From NCBI RefSeq assembly GCF_019656055.1, contig NZ_BPKY01000001.1, positions 372,001 through 436,000 of the forward strand: a stretch of DNA of 64,000 nt, read 5' to 3'. A program made the translations under genes and the position numbers. The stretch comes from Leuconostoc miyukkimchii (GTDB lineage Bacteria; Bacillota; Bacilli; Lactobacillales; Lactobacillaceae). Positions 61,473-64,000 of this stretch are shown piece by piece. Numbering within the stretch: position 1 is the stretch's first letter; each line of letters opens with the position of its first letter. Below the pieces are notes generated by a model. That model did no database searches, was not told the origin of the DNA, and saw nothing but the letters and a program-made list of their open reading frames with translations.

Positions 61473-62819
61473 ATGTCTTTTTATTTTGATCAATTAATTT
61501 ATCAAATTGGCTTTTGGTTCACATGGCTGTTAATTCCGATTATTGTCGAAATTCTACCTGCTACAACTTATTTTTTTAAATTAATAAAAATAGCCCATCT
61601 GACTGATGAATTGAAACAACCACTTAAATTACCTATGATTTCGATAATTCTACCAGTTTATAATTCAGCAGATACCTTGTATACTTGTATCGAATCAATC
61701 TATAAATCTACATATTCAAAAGAGTTGATTCAAATAATTGTTGTTAATAATCACAGTACCGATAACAGTTTTCAAGAATACAAGAGAGCTCAAGAACAAT
61801 TTAATGAATTACGTATTCAATGGATGGATACTGATCAAGGTAAAGCACAGGCTTTAAACGCTGCAATATACAGTAGTATTGGTCAATACGTAGTTAATCT
61901 CGACACAGATGGTATCTTACATACAGAGGCACTAAATAATTTAATGATGTATTTTGAAAATAATCCTAATATCGATGCGGCCACTGGAACAATTTTAACA
62001 CAAAAAAAATTAATTGATGCTACGAAAAAAAATAGTCTTCGGATTTTGCAATCAAATGAATATTTTGAGTATGCACAGTCATTTCTAGCTGGACGTAGTA
62101 TGGAAAGTCAGAATAATCAATTATTTACTATGTCTGGTGCTTTTTCAGCATTTAGAAGAAATGCACTGATTAATACATTTTTGTACAATGTGAATACTGT
62201 TGGTGAAGATACTGATATGACTTTTCAATTGCGTGATAGATTAGGCAAAAAAGTTGGTTTTTGTTTTAATGCTATTTTTTACGTTGAACCAATTTCTGGG
62301 TTATCAGAACTTTATCTCCAAAGGCAACGTTGGCAACGAGGTGAAATAGAGGTGGTTCAAAAATTTATGAAGAATAAATTGAACGTGCGTCATTTCTTTA
62401 AAGAGTTTATGATTAGTCGATTGATGATAGATCACACGTTTATGTTTCCAAAGTTAATATGGGTTGTTGGACTATTTGTATTATTGTTTTTTGGATACTC
62501 ACCAATAGTTATTGGATTATCAATCATTTTTATGTATCTACTATATGTTGTCTACGCCACAATGAATTTTGTAAATGCTGGTCTGTTATTACAAAAATTT
62601 GTCCTAGAAAAAAATTACCTTAATCATAAATGGTGGGTTGTTTTTACAATGCCATTGTATAATATGTTATGTTCACTAATTAGATTTATTGGCATAATCA
62701 ACACAATCACGCAAAAAGCGAGTTGGCAGACGCTCAATTTTAAAGATGAGATAAAAGAAATTAAGCAAGTGATTACTAATGATTATCATAAGTTTAAAGA
62801 GGATAAAGATAATGGTTAA
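61473..62819 (+). CDS. Membrane glycosyltransferase family 2, exosortase G-associated
   Basis: A 448-residue GT2 enzyme. One N-terminal helix (about 10-30) precedes the GT-A domain: ISIILPVYNSADTLYTCI, the VVNNHSTDNS strand, LDTDG (metal-binding DXD, about 150), GEDTDMTFQLRDR and QRQRWQRGE (about 285), typical of processive or lipid-linked GT2s. Three to four C-terminal helices follow. The product is unknown; the exosortase context suggests glycan attached to or carried with the sorted protein. AAGGAGG precedes the ATG. It overlaps the next gene by 8 bp. Confidence 0.9.
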   Translation: MSFYFDQLIYQIGFWFTWLLIPIIVEILPATTYFFKLIKIAHLTDELKQPLKLPMISIILPVYNSADTLYTCIESIYKSTYSKELIQIIVVNNHSTDNSFQEYKRAQEQFNELRIQWMDTDQGKAQALNAAIYSSIGQYVVNLDTDGILHTEALNNLMMYFENNPNIDAATGTILTQKKLIDATKKNSLRILQSNEYFEYAQSFLAGRSMESQNNQLFTMSGAFSAFRRNALINTFLYNVNTVGEDTDMTFQLRDRLGKKVGFCFNAIFYVEPISGLSELYLQRQRWQRGEIEVVQKFMKNKLNVRHFFKEFMISRLMIDHTFMFPKLIWVVGLFVLLFFGYSPIVIGLSIIFMYLLYVVYATMNFVNAGLLLQKFVLEKNYLNHKWWVVFTMPLYNMLCSLIRFIGIINTITQKASWQTLNFKDEIKEIKQVITNDYHKFKEDKDNG

Positions 62820-63183
62820 AGTATACAATTACAGATTAAGAACTTTTATCAATGCGAGCCATGCCATAAGGTGGAGTCAAGGAGAGGGCGAAGAGCATCC
62901 GCATACGTGGGAATTAATTTTAGAAATAGAGCCAGAGAGTTATCCAATTAATTTGAAATTTGAGGATATTGAAACGGTTATTAGTGGTTCATTAATTAAA
63001 TTTTCTGGTCAGAAAATAAATAACATTGCACCATTTAATACAATTAATCCTACGTTAGAAAATTTTTCCGACCATCTGTTTGATATCTTACAAATAGCGC
63101 TTAAAAAAATTAATTGTCAATTGGTCAAATTAAGTGTTGGAGAATCTCCTATGCGCTTTTATACTGTTAGTGCAGATCGGTAG
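62812..63183 (+). CDS. 6-pyruvoyl-tetrahydropterin synthase-like protein, exosortase G-associated
   Basis: A 123-residue T-fold protein. The zinc-type histidines are present: His17 in FINASHAIR, and His29 and His31 in EEHPHTWELIL, as in PTPS/QueD. A catalytic Cys equivalent is not evident: the one Cys (in INCQLVKL) is far C-terminal. ESPMRFYTV parallels the late family strand. No pterin or queuosine genes are nearby, so the substrate is unknown. The ATG at 62812 gives the family length. Confidence 0.85.
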   Translation: MVKVYNYRLRTFINASHAIRWSQGEGEEHPHTWELILEIEPESYPINLKFEDIETVISGSLIKFSGQKINNIAPFNTINPTLENFSDHLFDILQIALKKINCQLVKLSVGESPMRFYTVSADR

Positions 63184-63193
63184 TATAAGAAAT

Positions 63194-64000
63194 ATGCAAA
63201 AAATTTACCATAAAATCAGTGAGAAAATATTAAAAATAACGAATGCTTTTTTTGGTGTCTTTATTTTTTTAGTTTTCTATTTTGCGTTAACCTCTCCAAA
63301 TTTAACATTAGGAGATAATGTTAATAAACAGACAATTGGTGACAGGACTACTTGGGTAGTAGTTTTATTTTTAGTGACTCTTATTTTGGTAACATTAATT
63401 ACCTTGGTTAATAGAAAAATTAGAGTTATCTCTAGGGTCCTATTTATTGATTATGGGCTGATAACTGGCAGTATTTTATTAACACTCTCTTTCATTCTAC
63501 AACTGATTGTTATCTTCCATACACATCCTGCAATCGGATTTGATCCCGGGGCAATTCATGATGCGTTACTTGATCCTAATCGAGAGGATTTAAAAAGTTA
63601 TTTCAGTTACAATACGAATAATTTACCGCTATTGTTGGTTCAACGTGCAATAAGTGGGGGTTTGAAAAATTCAAGTTGGCTAACGTTTGATTTAATAAAC
63701 TCATTATTGTTACTAGTAACAGTACTTTTGAATCTGTTGACCGTGTACCTACTCGATAAAAAAAGTTTAAAAGTAACATTATATATTCATGCTCTTTGGA
63801 TTGTTGTGTTTCCAATGGTACTAGTACCGTATTCTGATGTTGCGATATTGCCAATGGTTAGTGCATTATTAGCACTTTATGCATTAACAAGTAAAACGAA
63901 AAACTACTTTGTAATATTATTATCCGCAATTGGTATTGGAATAGTAGTCACCTGTATTTATTTCATCAAACCTTCTGCAATAATTCCTATTATTGCTATT
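63194..64000 (+). CDS. Multi-pass membrane protein, GT-C glycosyltransferase-like, exosortase G-associated (cut by window edge)
   Basis: An open frame from ATG at 63194 to the window end (269 codons, no stop). Membrane helices are visible at about 16-36, 55-75, 85-107, 155-180, 195-225 and beyond. The loop after helix 3 reads HTHPAIGFDPGAIHDALLDP, with an Asp as in GT-C catalytic loops, followed by YNTNNLPLLLVQRAI. This fits the integral membrane protein family (TIGR03766) that accompanies XrtG. It starts 10 bp after the PTPS-like gene. It probably transfers a sugar from a lipid carrier; this is inference. Confidence 0.8.
   Translation, partial: MQKIYHKISEKILKITNAFFGVFIFLVFYFALTSPNLTLGDNVNKQTIGDRTTWVVVLFLVTLILVTLITLVNRKIRVISRVLFIDYGLITGSILLTLSFILQLIVIFHTHPAIGFDPGAIHDALLDPNREDLKSYFSYNTNNLPLLLVQRAISGGLKNSSWLTFDLINSLLLLVTVLLNLLTVYLLDKKSLKVTLYIHALWIVVFPMVLVPYSDVAILPMVSALLALYALTSKTKNYFVILLSAIGIGIVVTCIYFIKPSAIIPIIAI

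Noticed and set aside
1-64000. CRISPR arrays, insertion sequences, tRNA and rRNA genes
   Set aside because: No regularly spaced repeats, transposase reading frames, cloverleaf-like segments or rRNA stretches were recognised. The tyrosine recombinase at 20884 looks like housekeeping XerC, not an integrase.

Overview
The window reads as a chromosomal segment of a low-GC Gram-positive lactic acid bacterium, most likely Leuconostocaceae (Leuconostoc or a close relative). The support is: AT-rich DNA, AGGAGG-type ribosome binding sites, many extended -10 (TGnTATAAT) promoters, T-box leaders, a mevalonate-pathway HMG-CoA synthase, and the gene families UPF0154, YozE, YitT and CcpA/LacI-type control. 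The genus is inferred from general resemblance, not from a database search. I saw no tRNA, rRNA, CRISPR array, insertion sequence or prophage.

Layout. Positions 1-22700 are mainly housekeeping: the 5' end of a probable lexA with SOS boxes, a PlsC-type acyltransferase, rpsB-tsf-pyrH-frr, a compact T-box followed by a DUF1801 gene and glyQS, lepA, prmA-rsmE, an ABC-F protein, mvaS, an ACT-domain/UPF0210 pair, a pyrimidine-dimer-glycosylase-like gene, a XerC-type recombinase and an aldose epimerase. Positions 22737-29469 are a tryptophan operon behind a T-box with a readable UGG specifier; its order, trpBDCFAEG, is rearranged. Positions 29598-36162 hold a HAM1-like NTPase, a short orphan RNA, tex, a GNAT gene, yitT, a Ser-rich exported protein, and a vitamin kinase with an ECF S component. 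Positions 36221-40897 carry menaquinone genes menF-menD-menH-menC. Positions 40955-48654 are ordinary genes (Fe-alcohol dehydrogenase, trmK, Nif3-like, pepT, SGNH hydrolase, YpmS-like, YozE, rbgA, rnhB).

The accessory part begins at about 48780. First comes a sugar operon (GH13 alpha-glucosidase with alpha-1,6-type residues, GPH-family transporter, small protein, LacI regulator), whose promoter carries two palindromic operators. Next is a TetR-permease-ATPase operon that I identify as the heme-efflux system hrtRBA, because the regulator has His72 and His146 and two inverted 15-nt operators overlap the promoter. Then follow a paired CrcB fluoride channel, an FAD amine oxidase and two unrecognised membrane-associated genes. 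Heme efflux together with menaquinone genes suggests, by inference, that the organism handles exogenous heme and may respire.

The most unusual part is the right end. After a gene-poor, very AT-rich stretch (59206-60169) holding a decayed gene and long palindromes, there is an exosortase-G (XrtG) locus. It encodes a secreted protein with a C-terminal GASTGP-transmembrane-basic sorting tail, the exosortase with its Cys/Arg/His triad, a membrane GT2 glycosyltransferase, a 6-pyruvoyl-tetrahydropterin-synthase-like protein, and a multi-pass GT-C-like membrane protein cut by the window edge. The genes overlap or nearly touch, so they probably form one transcription unit for processing, and perhaps glycosylating, a single dedicated surface protein. 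To my knowledge the biochemical role of this system is not established.
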